Shown here: positions 42,681-50,384 of the stretch, one piece after another | Numbering within the stretch: the first letter of the stretch is position 1 | Layout: each line of letters begins with the position of its first letter | Assembly (NCBI RefSeq): GCF_002850745.1 | Contig: NZ_KZ559472.1 | Coordinates: forward strand, 228,313-292,312 | Origin: Nonomuraea indica | Lineage (GTDB): Bacteria > Actinomycetota > Actinomycetes > Streptosporangiales > Streptosporangiaceae | Direction: 5' to 3' | DNA length: 64,000 bases | Made by a program: the position numbers and the translations under genes | Notes under the pieces: model-generated | What the model was told of the DNA's origin: nothing | Database searches by the model: none | What the model saw: the letters and a program-made list of their open reading frames with translations, nothing else

Positions 42681-42764
42681 GGCGGGGAAGGGTCAACAAC
42701 ACGCAATGATTGCATGAAGTAGCCGAATCTGGTATCCCCACGTGAAGAATTCGGCACGCGGAGA

Positions 42765-43295
42765 TTAATCGTCGCCGCTGTCCTGGCTGGGGAAAAGCAT
42801 CTGGCAGACCTCGAGGTAGAGGGTCTCGGGATACGGAATGTAGTCGACGTTGGACAGCGCCTGGTCTTGACCGGCCGATTCGAGGATGAACTCACCGTAG
42901 CCGAGCATGCGCCCGAGGAGAGATCGTTTGAAGCTCATGTCGGTGACCTTGGCCAGGGGCATCATCGCGACCTTGCGCGTGATCAGACCCGTGGTCAGCA
43001 ACATGCGTTTCGAGGTCACCACAAAGTAGTCGACCGACCACTCCGCGACTTTCCATACAAAACGGATCAACAGCACCAGCCAGAGCCACCAGACGACCAC
43101 GAGGGCCGTGCCGCCTCCGTTGTCGCCGAGGAACTTGCTGAGCAGTCCGGCGAGGATCAGGCCGCCGAAGACCTCGGCGACGGGACGGAGCAGCACGGCC
43201 GGGTGGCGCCGCACCATGATGACCTGTTGTTCGTCGGGGAGTAGGTAACGGTTGACCGACGACGGGGCGGAGTCCCCGTGGGTCACAAGTCTCAT
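42765..43295 (-). CDS. Membrane protein with bacterial PH (DUF304-type) domain
   Basis: 176 residues. A short N-terminus (LLPDEQQVIMVRRHPAVLLRP) is followed by two membrane helices (about 40-75) and then the PH-like domain: VDYFVVTSKRMLLTTGLITRKVAMMPLAKVTDMSFKRSLLGRMLGYGEFILESAGQDQ, with the YFVVTxxR signature. Probably a structural or signalling membrane protein. Its ATG overlaps the stop of a 52-codon upstream gene by 4 bp, so the two are coupled. Confidence 0.83.
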   Translation of the reverse strand: MRLVTHGDSAPSSVNRYLLPDEQQVIMVRRHPAVLLRPVAEVFGGLILAGLLSKFLGDNGGGTALVVVWWLWLVLLIRFVWKVAEWSVDYFVVTSKRMLLTTGLITRKVAMMPLAKVTDMSFKRSLLGRMLGYGEFILESAGQDQALSNVDYIPYPETLYLEVCQMLFPSQDSGDD

Positions 43296-43450
43296 GCGAG
43301 GTTGTTCACGAACTGGGCCAGGGAGTCGGCCGCGTTGATCACGCTGTCGAAGGCCCCCTTGACCGCGGTGGCGGCGTCGGATGGTCGCGCCAGCAGGTAG
43401 TAGGCGGCGAATGCGATGCCGCCGTATGAGAGGACTTTTTTGACCTGCAC
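43292..43450 (-). CDS. Short 52-residue protein coupled to the PH-domain gene
   Basis: GTG at 43450 with GGAGG 7 nt upstream encodes MQVKKVLSYGGIAFAAYYLL, then a polar helix ARPSDAATAVKGAFDSVINAA and DSLAQFVNNLA. The N-terminal part is one amphipathic-to-hydrophobic segment, possibly membrane associated; the rest resembles an amphipathic helix. The stop overlaps the ATG of the PH gene (ATGA), strong evidence that it is translated. No function recognised. Confidence 0.7.
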   Translation of the reverse strand: MQVKKVLSYGGIAFAAYYLLARPSDAATAVKGAFDSVINAADSLAQFVNNLA

Positions 43451-43547
43451 TGTCTGCCTCCGAGATGTTACCTACTACACCCGCCGTCTACATTACCCAC
43501 CCGGCGGCCCGGGTAAAGGTGTCTTCACGGCTTGGTCATGATCTTGC

Positions 43548-43772
43548 TTAACCGCGTTCGCTGGCGACCAGCGCCAGGACGTGAAGGTGCTTGCGCGCGA
43601 TCCGCTCGACGAGACTGGGGTGGGCGTAGCCCGTGACCTCCAGCGCGCCGAAGTGCGCGGCCTCGACGCATCGCGTTACGGTGGTCGCTGAGTGGACGCC
43701 GGCGAACTCGTCGCGCAGCGCGGCCTCGACGTCCGCGTACGGACTCGGATCCGCCTCGGTGTGCTCGCTCAC
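43548..43772 (-). CDS. Small three-helix-type conserved actinobacterial protein
   Basis: 74 residues from GTG at 43772 (SEHTEADPSPYADVEAALRDEF, ATTVTRCVEAAHFGALEVTG, PSLVERIARKHLHVLALVA). The pattern of three amphipathic helices resembles the small three-helix dimerisation domain found alone or fused to arsenate reductases in actinobacteria; this is recalled, not searched. An ATG at 43823 would add 17 Arg-rich residues and has AGGAAGG upstream, so it cannot be excluded. Confidence 0.6.
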   Translation of the reverse strand: MSEHTEADPSPYADVEAALRDEFAGVHSATTVTRCVEAAHFGALEVTGYAHPSLVERIARKHLHVLALVASERG

Positions 43773-43911
43773 GAGAACACCCCGGTGATCGGAAAATCGC
43801 TCATCGCGCCCCCTCGCGCCCATGCGGAAGCTGCCTTCCTCTCTCTACGTACCCACACGACAACAGTATGTAACGAAGAGACCACTCCGTGTGACGGAAG
43901 GGGGATTTTCT

Positions 43912-43934
43912 CGGCCCGCCTTCGGGCGGGGCCG
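43912..43934 (-). terminator. TTCG-loop hairpin after upp
   Basis: CCCGCC-TTCG-GGCGGG core (43915-43930) with additional imperfect G/C flanks, about 45 bp beyond the upp stop. A stable UUCG-type tetraloop terminator. Confidence 0.65.
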
Positions 43935-43976
43935 CGTCAGGAGCGCCTGTCGGGGCGCTTCAGCCGGAGGATCGGC

Positions 43977-44615
43977 TCAGACGACGCCGTAGAGCCTGTC
44001 GCCCGCGTCGCCCAGGCCGGGAACGATGTAGCCGTTCTCGTTCAGCCGCTCGTCCAGCGCCGCGGTCACCACGCGGATCGGCTTGCCCGACCCGGCGAAC
44101 ACCTCGTCCATGTGCGCCAGCCCCTCCGGGGCCGCGAGCAGGCAGATGGCCGTCACGTCCTGGGCGCCCCTGTCGAAGAGGAACTGTACGGCCGCGGCCA
44201 GCGTGCCGCCGGTGGCGAGCATGGGGTCCACCACGAAGCACTGCCGCCCGGACAGGTCCTCCGGCAGCCGGGTCGCGTACGTCTCCGCCTGCAGCGTGGA
44301 CTCGTTGCGGATCATGCCGAGGAAGCCCACCTCCGCCGTGGGCAGCAGCCGGGTCATGCCGTCGAGCATGCCGAGACCCGCCCGCAGGATCGGCACCACC
44401 AGCGGGTACGGCCGCGCCATCCGGACGCCGTGCGCCTCGGCGACCGGCGTGCTGACGGTCACGTCGGTGGTGCGGACGTCGCGGGTCGCCTCGTAGGCCA
44501 GCAGCGTCACCAGCTCGTCGGCGAGCCTGCGGAAGGTGGGGGAGTCGGTCCGCACATCGCGCAGCGTGGTGAGCTTGTGGGCCACGAGCGGATGGTCGAC
44601 GACGAGGGTTTCCAT
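43977..44615 (-). CDS. upp: Uracil phosphoribosyltransferase
   Basis: 212-residue salvage enzyme making UMP from uracil and PRPP. Motifs: DHPLVAHKLTTLRD at the start, LVVPILRAGLGMLDG, the PRPP-binding loop CFVVDPMLATGGTLAAAV, and the uracil site GYIVPGLGDAGDRLYG at the C-terminus. ATG at 44615 gives the family N-terminus METLVVDHPL; no clear ribosome-binding site is visible, so the leader may be short. Divergent from the TadA operon. Confidence 0.95.
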   Translation of the reverse strand: METLVVDHPLVAHKLTTLRDVRTDSPTFRRLADELVTLLAYEATRDVRTTDVTVSTPVAEAHGVRMARPYPLVVPILRAGLGMLDGMTRLLPTAEVGFLGMIRNESTLQAETYATRLPEDLSGRQCFVVDPMLATGGTLAAAVQFLFDRGAQDVTAICLLAAPEGLAHMDEVFAGSGKPIRVVTAALDERLNENGYIVPGLGDAGDRLYGVV

Positions 44616-44757
44616 AAGGGACAACGCTATCTTGTGGGGGACGTACCGCCACGATGCGGCTCCGGTTTTGATCACAATTTGGTCGGAGCGGCACACGGCG
44701 GCGGGTCGCGTCTGGAACGATTGGAACTCGGAGAGGCCACGTCAGGTGGGGTGTGCG

Positions 44758-45267
44758 ATGACAGACGAAGACGTGTTCGACTTCGCCGTCGTGGTCTATC
44801 GGGAGGACGAGTGCTGGGACGCGGAGATGCTCCCGATGGCGCTGACGTCCGACCTGCACGGTCTGATCAAGGCGCTCCGCCAGCAGCCGAGTGAGAGCGG
44901 CACCATCGGGCTCGTCGCCGTGGGCGACGAGTTCTTCGTGGCGCTGCGGGTCCTCGGCGAGCGGGTCGACGTCTTCCTGTCCGACATCGCGGCGTCCTGG
45001 GACTTCCCGCTGGCGAGGCAGGTCCTCGAATACCTCGACGTGCCGGTGCCCGACGAGGAGGAGATGGAGGAGATCCTCCAGGACGAGGAGCTGGCGCTGC
45101 CCGCGGGTGACCTGTCCATCTTCGCCGACCTGGGGCTCGACGAGATGGAGCTGGGCATCCTGTCCGGCGACATCGACCTGCTGCCCGAGGACGTGCTGTC
45201 CAGCATCGCCGCGCGGCTCGGCTTCTCCGAGCCGTTCGAGCGTGCCCTCGAATCGGCCTTCGGCTGA
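44758..45267 (+). CDS. TadA-associated protein, copy 1
   Basis: 169 residues, acidic. It belongs to the actinobacterial family found beside tadA and named for that linkage (MTDEDVFDFAVVVYREDECWDAEMLP, VAVGDEFFVALRVLGERVDVFLSDIAAS, then LSIFADLGLDEMELGILSGDIDLLPEDVLSSIAARLGF). ATG at 44758 is chosen over the longer upstream frame because the latter crosses the upp promoter. No catalytic residues are evident. It may be a binding partner or chaperone of the deaminase. Next comes a paralogue only 19 bp downstream. Confidence 0.8.
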   Translation: MTDEDVFDFAVVVYREDECWDAEMLPMALTSDLHGLIKALRQQPSESGTIGLVAVGDEFFVALRVLGERVDVFLSDIAASWDFPLARQVLEYLDVPVPDEEEMEEILQDEELALPAGDLSIFADLGLDEMELGILSGDIDLLPEDVLSSIAARLGFSEPFERALESAFG

Positions 45268-45286
45268 CCCCTCTGGAGCAAGACAC

Positions 45287-45766
45287 ATGGCGGCCAACAC
45301 CTTTTCCGCGGCATTCGTCAAGACCACCGACGGCTGGAGCGGTGCCGAGGTCGACCTGGGCGAGGCCGAGATCGTCGACGACCTCGGTGACGCCGTCACC
45401 GAGGCGCTCGGCCTGTCGGGCGACGAGATGGCGCTGCTCTGCGTCGAGGTGGAGGACGAATGGTTCGCCATCGTGCGCTACTTCGGCGAGGACGAGCCGC
45501 GGGTGTTCCTCTCCGACGCCCACGCCATCGCGCCCGACAGCCTCGGTGAGCTGTTCGCCGAGTTCGCGGGCGTGGTGCCCGACAAGGAGCGCACCAACAC
45601 GCTCGGCGTACGGCCGGCGGGCGACTTCGAACTGCTCAGCGACCTGGGCATCAGCTCCGAGGAGCTGCTGGAGCTCAGCATGGAGGAGGGCGTGCTCCCG
45701 GCCGACGTGCTCTCGGTGATCGCCGAGCGGCTGTCGTTCGGCGACGAGCTCGACCGGTTGCGGTGA
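45287..45766 (+). CDS. TadA-associated protein, copy 2
   Basis: 159 residues, also strongly acidic and similar in layout to the preceding gene: an N-terminal alpha/beta region (FSAAFVKTTDGWSGAEVDL, LLCVEVEDEWFAIVRYFGEDEPRVFLSDAHA) and the same C-terminal motif (FELLSDLGISSEELLELSMEEGVLPADVLSVIAERLSFGDEL). The shared D-L-G-[LI]-[SD] ... LP[AE]DVLS.IA.RL.F pattern shows a tandem duplication followed by divergence. GGAG lies 9 nt before ATG at 45287. It overlaps tadA by 4 bp (GTGA), so it is probably co-translated with the deaminase. Confidence 0.82.
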   Translation: MAANTFSAAFVKTTDGWSGAEVDLGEAEIVDDLGDAVTEALGLSGDEMALLCVEVEDEWFAIVRYFGEDEPRVFLSDAHAIAPDSLGELFAEFAGVVPDKERTNTLGVRPAGDFELLSDLGISSEELLELSMEEGVLPADVLSVIAERLSFGDELDRLR

Positions 45767-46218
45767 CCCACGCCGAGGCGATGCGCCTGGCCCTGGCCGA
45801 GGCCGTCGCCGCGGGGGCCCGCGGCGAGGTTCCCGTCGGCGCGGTGGTGCTCGACCCGCTCGGCGAGGTGCTGGCGGCCGCGGGCAACAACCGCGAGGCC
45901 GGAGCCGACCCGACCGCGCACGCCGAGGTGCTGGCGCTCAGGGCGGCGGCCAGGGTGCGCGGGACGTGGCGGCTCGACGGCTGCACGCTCGTGGTCACCC
46001 TGGAGCCCTGCACGATGTGCGCGGGCGCGGCCGTGCTCGCCCGGGTGGCGCGGGTCGTGTACGGCGCGGTGGACGAGAAGGGCGGCGCCGTGGGCTCGCT
46101 GTGGGACGTCGTCAGGGACCGCCGGCTCAACCACCGCCCCGAGGTCCTCATGGGCGTGATGGCCGGAGAATGCTCGGCGGTGCTCAAGGAGTTCTTCGCC
46201 ACTCGGCGGATCCGGTAA
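45763..46218 (+). CDS. tadA: tRNA-specific adenosine deaminase
   Basis: 151-residue zinc enzyme converting A34 to inosine in tRNA-Arg(ACG). The zinc and proton-shuttle residues are His53 and Glu55 (AHAEVLALR) and Cys83/Cys86 (EPCTMCAGA). The RVARVVYGAVDEKGGAVGSLWDVVRDRRLNHRPEVLMGVM segment distinguishes TadA from cytosine deaminases. GTG at 45763 overlaps copy 2 of the associated protein. A tRNA-Ser gene follows 10 bp after the stop and may be co-transcribed. Confidence 0.94.
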   Translation: MTHAEAMRLALAEAVAAGARGEVPVGAVVLDPLGEVLAAAGNNREAGADPTAHAEVLALRAAARVRGTWRLDGCTLVVTLEPCTMCAGAAVLARVARVVYGAVDEKGGAVGSLWDVVRDRRLNHRPEVLMGVMAGECSAVLKEFFATRRIR

Positions 46219-46228
46219 GCTCGTCGGC

Positions 46229-46315
46229 GGTGGTGTCGCCTAGTGGCCGAGGGCGCACGCCTCGAAAGCGTGTGATGGGGCAACTCATCCGTGGGTTCAA
46301 ATCCCACCACCACCG
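46229..46315 (+). tRNA. tRNA-Ser (anticodon CGA)
   Basis: 87 nt with acceptor stem GGTGGTG/CACCACC, anticodon stem CACGC/GCGTG around loop CTCGAAA (anticodon CGA at 46263-46265), the long variable arm GATGGGGCAACTCATC typical of class II tRNAs, and T arm GTGGG-TTCAAAT-CCCAC. Discriminator G at 46315; CCA is not encoded. Confidence 0.96.
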
Positions 46316-46320
46316 CCCGC

Positions 46321-46360
46321 CGAAAGGGCCTGCGATCCGGTTGGATCGCAGGCCCTTTCG
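46321..46360 (+). terminator. Strong terminator after tRNA-Ser(CGA)
   Basis: Perfect 18-bp stem (46321-46338 / 46343-46360) with a 4-nt loop, 5 bp after the tRNA. It also contains AAAGGG/CCCTTT, giving a small A/T step at the foot. Confidence 0.9.
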
Positions 46361-46381
46361 CATGTTCGGGGGAGGCCTTGC

Positions 46382-46678
46382 TCAGGCGGGCAGCTCCAGC
46401 ACGCGGGCGTGCAGGATGGATCGCTGGTGGAGCGCGGCGCGCAGCGCCCGGTGCAGGCCGTCCTCGAGGTACATCTCGCCCTGCCACTGCACCACGTGCG
46501 GAAAGAGATCTCCGTAGAACGTGGAGTCGGCTGCGAGCAGGGAGTGCAGGTCCAGCATCGCCTTCGTGGTGATCAACGAGTCGAGCCGGACCTGCCGCGG
46601 CGGTATCCGGGCCCAGTCTCGATTGGTCAGACCATGGTCGGGATAGGGGCGTCCGTCGCCGACGAGCTTGAAGATCAC
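46382..46678 (-). CDS. Conserved actinobacterial 98-residue protein
   Basis: 98 residues: MIFKLVGDGRPYPDHGLTNRDW, RLDSLITTKAMLDLHSLLAADSTFYGDLFPHVVQWQGEMYLEDGLHRALRAALHQR, then a hydrophobic end ARVLEL. I recall closely similar proteins in many actinomycetes, some auto-annotated as VapB-like, but no toxin partner is adjacent and the sequence lacks an obvious DNA-binding ribbon. A ParB/Srx-like fold is also conceivable from the ED-GLHR pattern. Function open. Confidence 0.7.
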   Translation of the reverse strand: MIFKLVGDGRPYPDHGLTNRDWARIPPRQVRLDSLITTKAMLDLHSLLAADSTFYGDLFPHVVQWQGEMYLEDGLHRALRAALHQRSILHARVLELPA

Positions 46679-46726
46679 CCCATTGATTTTAGGAGAGAAA
46701 CGGCCTGCTTGTACTGTTCGCTGGAG

Positions 46727-47572
46727 TTAACCCAGCTCAGCGGTGTCGCAGCGGGCGGGCTGACCGGTCGTGTAGCCCTGCTTGAAGGCGTCGACGCGCT
46801 GCCGCGACGAGCCGTGGGTGAACGACTCGGGATCGACGCGGCCCCGCGTGCGCTGCTGGATGCGGTCGTCGCCGACCGCCGCCGCCGCGTCCACGGCCTG
46901 GGCGATGTCGGTGTCGGTGAACGGCTTGTCGTAGAAGCCGGTGTCCACGGCGTTCTTGGCCCACACGCCCGCGTAGCAGTCGGCCTGCAGCTCCGTCCCC
47001 ACCGAGCCGCCGCGTTCGAGGGCGCCGACGAGGTTCTGCACGTGGTGGCCGTACTCGTGGGCGATCACGTACGCCTGGGCGAACGGGCCGCCCTGGGCGC
47101 CGAATCGGCTGTGGAGGTCGTCGAAGAAGCTGAGGTCCAGGTAGACGCGCTGGTCGGCGGGGCAGTAGAAGGGGCCGACCGAGGAGTCGGCCGCACCACA
47201 GGCGGTGCGCACGCCGCCGCTGTAGAGGACGGTCTTGGCCGGCCGGTAACCGGAGAGCGAGCCCTTCCAGTAGTCCTGGATGCTGTTGACCACGCCCACG
47301 ACCCGGCACTTCTCCGACTGGTCGGCGTCCTTGCCGGTCCGGCACTGCTGGGCGAGGTTGGAGGTGGGCTGCTGCCGCACCGGCTGCTCTCCGCCGCTGC
47401 CGCCGTCGCCCAGGCCGTTCAGCAGGAGGACGACGACCGTGACGATCAGGCCGACGATGCCCCCGCCACCGATGACCATGCCGCCGGGGAACCTGCCGCC
47501 GCCACCGCCGCCGCTCCCGCCGGCGTCCTCCACCTGGGAGGCGTCGAGGTTGGCGTTGTCTCTGAAATCCAT
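46727..47572 (-). CDS. Neutral zinc metallopeptidase (YpfJ/KPN_02809 family)
   Basis: 281 residues. The start MDFRDNANLDASQVED is followed by a Gly-rich spacer and one membrane helix (GMVIGGGGIVGLIVTVVVLLLN), so the catalytic domain is extracytoplasmic. The zinc site is HEYGHH (HExxH) in QAYVIAHEYGHHVQNL, with the downstream GTELQADCYAGVWA providing the acidic ligand region. YRPAKTVLYSGGVRTACGAADSSVGPFYCPADQRVYLDLSFF is the family signature. ATG at 47572 has AGAAGGGA about 10 nt upstream. Substrate unknown. Confidence 0.9.
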   Translation of the reverse strand: MDFRDNANLDASQVEDAGGSGGGGGGRFPGGMVIGGGGIVGLIVTVVVLLLNGLGDGGSGGEQPVRQQPTSNLAQQCRTGKDADQSEKCRVVGVVNSIQDYWKGSLSGYRPAKTVLYSGGVRTACGAADSSVGPFYCPADQRVYLDLSFFDDLHSRFGAQGGPFAQAYVIAHEYGHHVQNLVGALERGGSVGTELQADCYAGVWAKNAVDTGFYDKPFTDTDIAQAVDAAAAVGDDRIQQRTRGRVDPESFTHGSSRQRVDAFKQGYTTGQPARCDTAELG

Positions 47573-47683
47573 CGCCGAAGTCCCTTCTCCGAAGAGCCGC
47601 AGGACTGCTTCCCCGGGAAGGCGTGGAGATGCCAACGATCAGGCGCCCGCCGTCGGCGATGACGTGTCAGATAATCTTGCGAA

Positions 47684-48325
47684 ATGACCGCAGGATTGAT
47701 CGGGATCGCCCTCGTGTCGCTGGGCATGGTCCTCACCCCTGGCCCGAACATGATCTATCTGGTGTCCCGGTCGATCACCCAGGGCCGCCGCGCCGGCCTC
47801 GTCTCGCTCACGGGCGTGGCCCTGGGCTTCGCGATCTATCTGACCGCGACCTGCCTGGGCCTGACCGCGATCTTCGCGTACGTGCCCGCCGCGTACACGG
47901 CCCTGAAGCTGGCCGGGGCCGCCTACCTGCTGTGGCTCGCCTGGACCGCCGTGCGCCCCGGCGGCACGTCGGCCTTCGAGACGCGGGAGCTGCCGGCCGA
48001 GCCGCCGCGCAGGCTGTTCGCGATGGGGCTGTTCACCTGCCTGCTGAACCCCAAGATCGCCATCCTCTACCTCTCGCTGCTGCCGCAGTTCATCGACCCG
48101 GCCCTGGGCCACGTGCTGCTGCAGAGCCTGGCTCTCGGCTCGGTGCAGATCGTCATCGGCACCGTGGTGAACGGTCTCATCGCGGTCTCCGCCGGGGCAC
48201 TGGCGGCGTTCCTGGCCCGCCGCCCGCTGTGGCTGCGGGTGCAGCGCTACTTCATGGGCACCGTCCTGGCCGGCATCGCCGTCCACCTCGCCACGGACCG
48301 GTCCAGGGCTCTCACGACGGCCTGA
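47684..48325 (+). CDS. LysE/RhtB-family amino-acid exporter
   Basis: 213 residues with six hydrophobic segments. The N-terminal motif SLGMVLTPGPNMIYLVSRSITQGRRAGLVSLTGVALGF is the LysE family signature, and LFTCLLNPKIAILYLSLLPQFI is its second. It exports neutral or basic amino acids or homoserine lactone-like compounds. ATG at 47684 lacks a ribosome-binding site; GATAAT 8 nt upstream could be a -10 of a leaderless message. Its 3' end overlaps the convergent MFS gene by 14 bp. Confidence 0.9.
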   Translation: MTAGLIGIALVSLGMVLTPGPNMIYLVSRSITQGRRAGLVSLTGVALGFAIYLTATCLGLTAIFAYVPAAYTALKLAGAAYLLWLAWTAVRPGGTSAFETRELPAEPPRRLFAMGLFTCLLNPKIAILYLSLLPQFIDPALGHVLLQSLALGSVQIVIGTVVNGLIAVSAGALAAFLARRPLWLRVQRYFMGTVLAGIAVHLATDRSRALTTA

Positions 48326-49508
48326 CGGCCGGGTCGGGATCCCGTACGTCCGAGATCGCCGGGCCGGCGGCCGGGCGGCGGACGAGCTCGGGGACCAGGG
48401 TGAGCAGGCCGAGCGCGGCGAGCCCGCCGCCGAGCCAGAGCGGGGCGCGCAGCCCGGCGGTGTCGATGGCGAGCCCGCCGGCCGACGAGCCGATGATGAC
48501 GCCGAGCGTGATGAACGACGAGTGCACGGTATTGACCAGCGGCCCGGCGTTGCCGGCGCGCTGGACCCGGGTGACCATGGCCGGGTTCATGGTGACGCCC
48601 ACCAGGCCGACGCCGAGCATGAGGAGCACCGCCGGCACGCGCACATGGGCCAGCAGGGCGAAGCCGGTGAGGAAGACGGCGTTCAAGGCCAGGCCGCACG
48701 CCAGGACGCCGATGGTGTGCCGGTCCGCGAGCCGGCCGACGACGAGGTTGCCGGCCACGGTGGCGGCGCCGTACGCGACCAGCAGGAGCGGGACCGTCTC
48801 GGCGCCGAACCCGGTGAGGCGCGTCAGGATCGGGTTGAGGTAGCTGAAGGCGGAGAAGGTCGCTCCGATGATGAGCGTGCTGGTGGACAGCGCCAGCCAC
48901 AGGCCCGGCCTGCGGAAGACGCCCAGGTGCGCGCGCAGGCCCCCGCCGTCGTCCGCCGAGCGCTCCAGCCGGGGCACGCCCCTGACCGTGGAGAGGGCGG
49001 CGAGAACGGTCAGCGCGCTGACGGCCCAGAACGCCGCCCGCCAGCCGAGCCGTTCGCCGACGAAGGTGGACAGCGGCAGCCCGAGCAGAGTGCCCACCAT
49101 CAGCCCGTTCATGACCATGGCGATGGCCCGGCCGCGCACCTCGGGAGCCGTCAGGCGGACCGTGAGCGAGACGGCGACGCCGAAGAACGCCTGCGCGGCG
49201 ACGCCGGTGACCACGCGGGCGACCAGCATCACGCCGTACGTGGGGGCGGTGGCCGCCAGCACGTTGCCCACGAGGAAGATCGCGAACAGCGTCATGAGGG
49301 CGGTCCTGGGACGCAGTCTCAGCAACGCGACCGTCATGAACGGCCCGCCGGCGGCCATGGCGACCGCGAAGGCGCTGATCAGGTAGCCGATCTGGGGGAT
49401 CGTGGCATCGAGGCCAGCGGCGAGTTGGGGCATCAACCCGGCCACGGCGAACTCGCTGGTGACCATGGCGAAGATGCCGAGGGCCAGGACGTAGACGGCA
49501 CGGGGCAT
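48312..49508 (-). CDS. MFS (DHA1) drug-efflux transporter, Cmx/AraJ-like
   Basis: 398 residues with 12 hydrophobic segments. The N-terminus ALGIFAMVTSEFAVAGLMPQLAAGL and the R-x-x-x-G loop LLRLRPRTALM then FLVGNVLAATAPTYGVMLVARVVTGVAAQAFFGVAVSLTVRL match the DHA1 sugar/chloramphenicol exporter group. ATG at 49508 has GAGGAG 8 nt upstream. A divergently located TetR gene follows upstream on the same strand, and similar 11-bp elements precede both starts. Confidence 0.88.
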   Translation of the reverse strand: MPRAVYVLALGIFAMVTSEFAVAGLMPQLAAGLDATIPQIGYLISAFAVAMAAGGPFMTVALLRLRPRTALMTLFAIFLVGNVLAATAPTYGVMLVARVVTGVAAQAFFGVAVSLTVRLTAPEVRGRAIAMVMNGLMVGTLLGLPLSTFVGERLGWRAAFWAVSALTVLAALSTVRGVPRLERSADDGGGLRAHLGVFRRPGLWLALSTSTLIIGATFSAFSYLNPILTRLTGFGAETVPLLLVAYGAATVAGNLVVGRLADRHTIGVLACGLALNAVFLTGFALLAHVRVPAVLLMLGVGLVGVTMNPAMVTRVQRAGNAGPLVNTVHSSFITLGVIIGSSAGGLAIDTAGLRAPLWLGGGLAALGLLTLVPELVRRPAAGPAISDVRDPDPAVRPS

Positions 49509-49537
49509 GGAGGCGCTCCTCTCAGTTCTGGATCAAT

Positions 49538-49548
49538 CGGTGCAAAAT
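49538..49548. promoter_or_regulatory. Shared 11-bp element before the MFS gene (second copy before tetR)
   Basis: TCGGTGCAAAA just upstream of the MFS start; ACGATGCAAAA occurs at 50211-50221, 30-40 bp upstream of the TetR start. The common C-G-[GA]-TGCAAAAT suggests one TetR protein binding at both promoters, although neither copy is a full palindrome. Confidence 0.4.
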
Positions 49549-49585
49549 GGAGGCGCATGAAGGCGGCTCCCCCGGATCGGAGGGG

Positions 49586-50182
49586 TCAGCGGATCAGGGT
49601 GTCCAGGGCGGTGGCGGCGATGGCCTCCAGATCGGCGCGGCCTGCGCCGCCCTTGGCCGACACCCGGATGCCGGCGATCACGGCGTTGAGGTAGCGGGCG
49701 AGGGTGGCGGGGTCGCGGCCGGAGACGATGTCGCCGGCCCGGAGCCCCTCCTCGATCACCGCCTGGAGCGCGTCGAGCCGCCTGCGCAGGTCGCGATCCA
49801 GCAGCCGGGAGATCTCCTCGTCGTGCCCGGCGAGCTCCACGGTGGTGTTGACGCTCAGGCACCCGATGCTGGGGCCGTCACCCCGGCAGCGGAACTCGTC
49901 GTCGATGATCCGGGCGAGGAGCGCGCGGACGCGCTCGCCGGCCGGCCGTCCGACGTCGCCGAGGATCTCGGCCTGCGTGGCGGTCATGGCGTCGAGATAG
50001 CGGGCCAGCGCGCGCTTGAACAGCTCGTGTTTGCTGGTGAAGGCGTTGTAGACGCTGCTGCGGTCGAGGCCGGTGGCCTCGCACAGGTCGCGGGTGGACG
50101 TGCCTTCGTACCCGCCCGCCCAGAACGCGCGCATCGCCGCGTCCAGCACCCGCTCCTCGTCGAACGCCCGGGGTCTTCCCAT
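49586..50182 (-). CDS. TetR-family regulator of the MFS exporter
   Basis: 198 residues. N-terminal HTH: MGRPRAFDEERVLDAAMRAFWAGGYEGTSTRDLCEATGLDRSSVYNAFTSKHELF. The ligand domain contains GCLSVNTTVELAGHDEEISRLL, typical of the TetR_C subgroup near efflux pumps. ATG at 50182 is chosen by family N-terminus; the frame is open further upstream without a ribosome-binding site. Same strand as the MFS gene, separated by about 80 bp. Confidence 0.88.
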   Translation of the reverse strand: MGRPRAFDEERVLDAAMRAFWAGGYEGTSTRDLCEATGLDRSSVYNAFTSKHELFKRALARYLDAMTATQAEILGDVGRPAGERVRALLARIIDDEFRCRGDGPSIGCLSVNTTVELAGHDEEISRLLDRDLRRRLDALQAVIEEGLRAGDIVSGRDPATLARYLNAVIAGIRVSAKGGAGRADLEAIAATALDTLIR

Positions 50183-50384
50183 GCGAGCAACGCTAACGGT
50201 TCTACACCAAACGATGCAAAATCTCGGCGTCGTGTCAGCGGCCGCGTCAGGGCGGAGACAGAGCGCTATCAGGGCGGCCGGCGATGGTGGACGCCATCGA
50301 GACACCTCGGGCGCCGGCAGGACCGCATCCCCCTTCGGCCCCGTTCAGTTGACCTTCTTAACAGATGTGAAGGAGCACGTGGAC

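Noticed and set aside
46229..46315. tRNA-Ser as an integration site
   Set aside because: No direct repeat of the tRNA 3' end nearby and no integrase or phage genes; downstream genes look like core genome.
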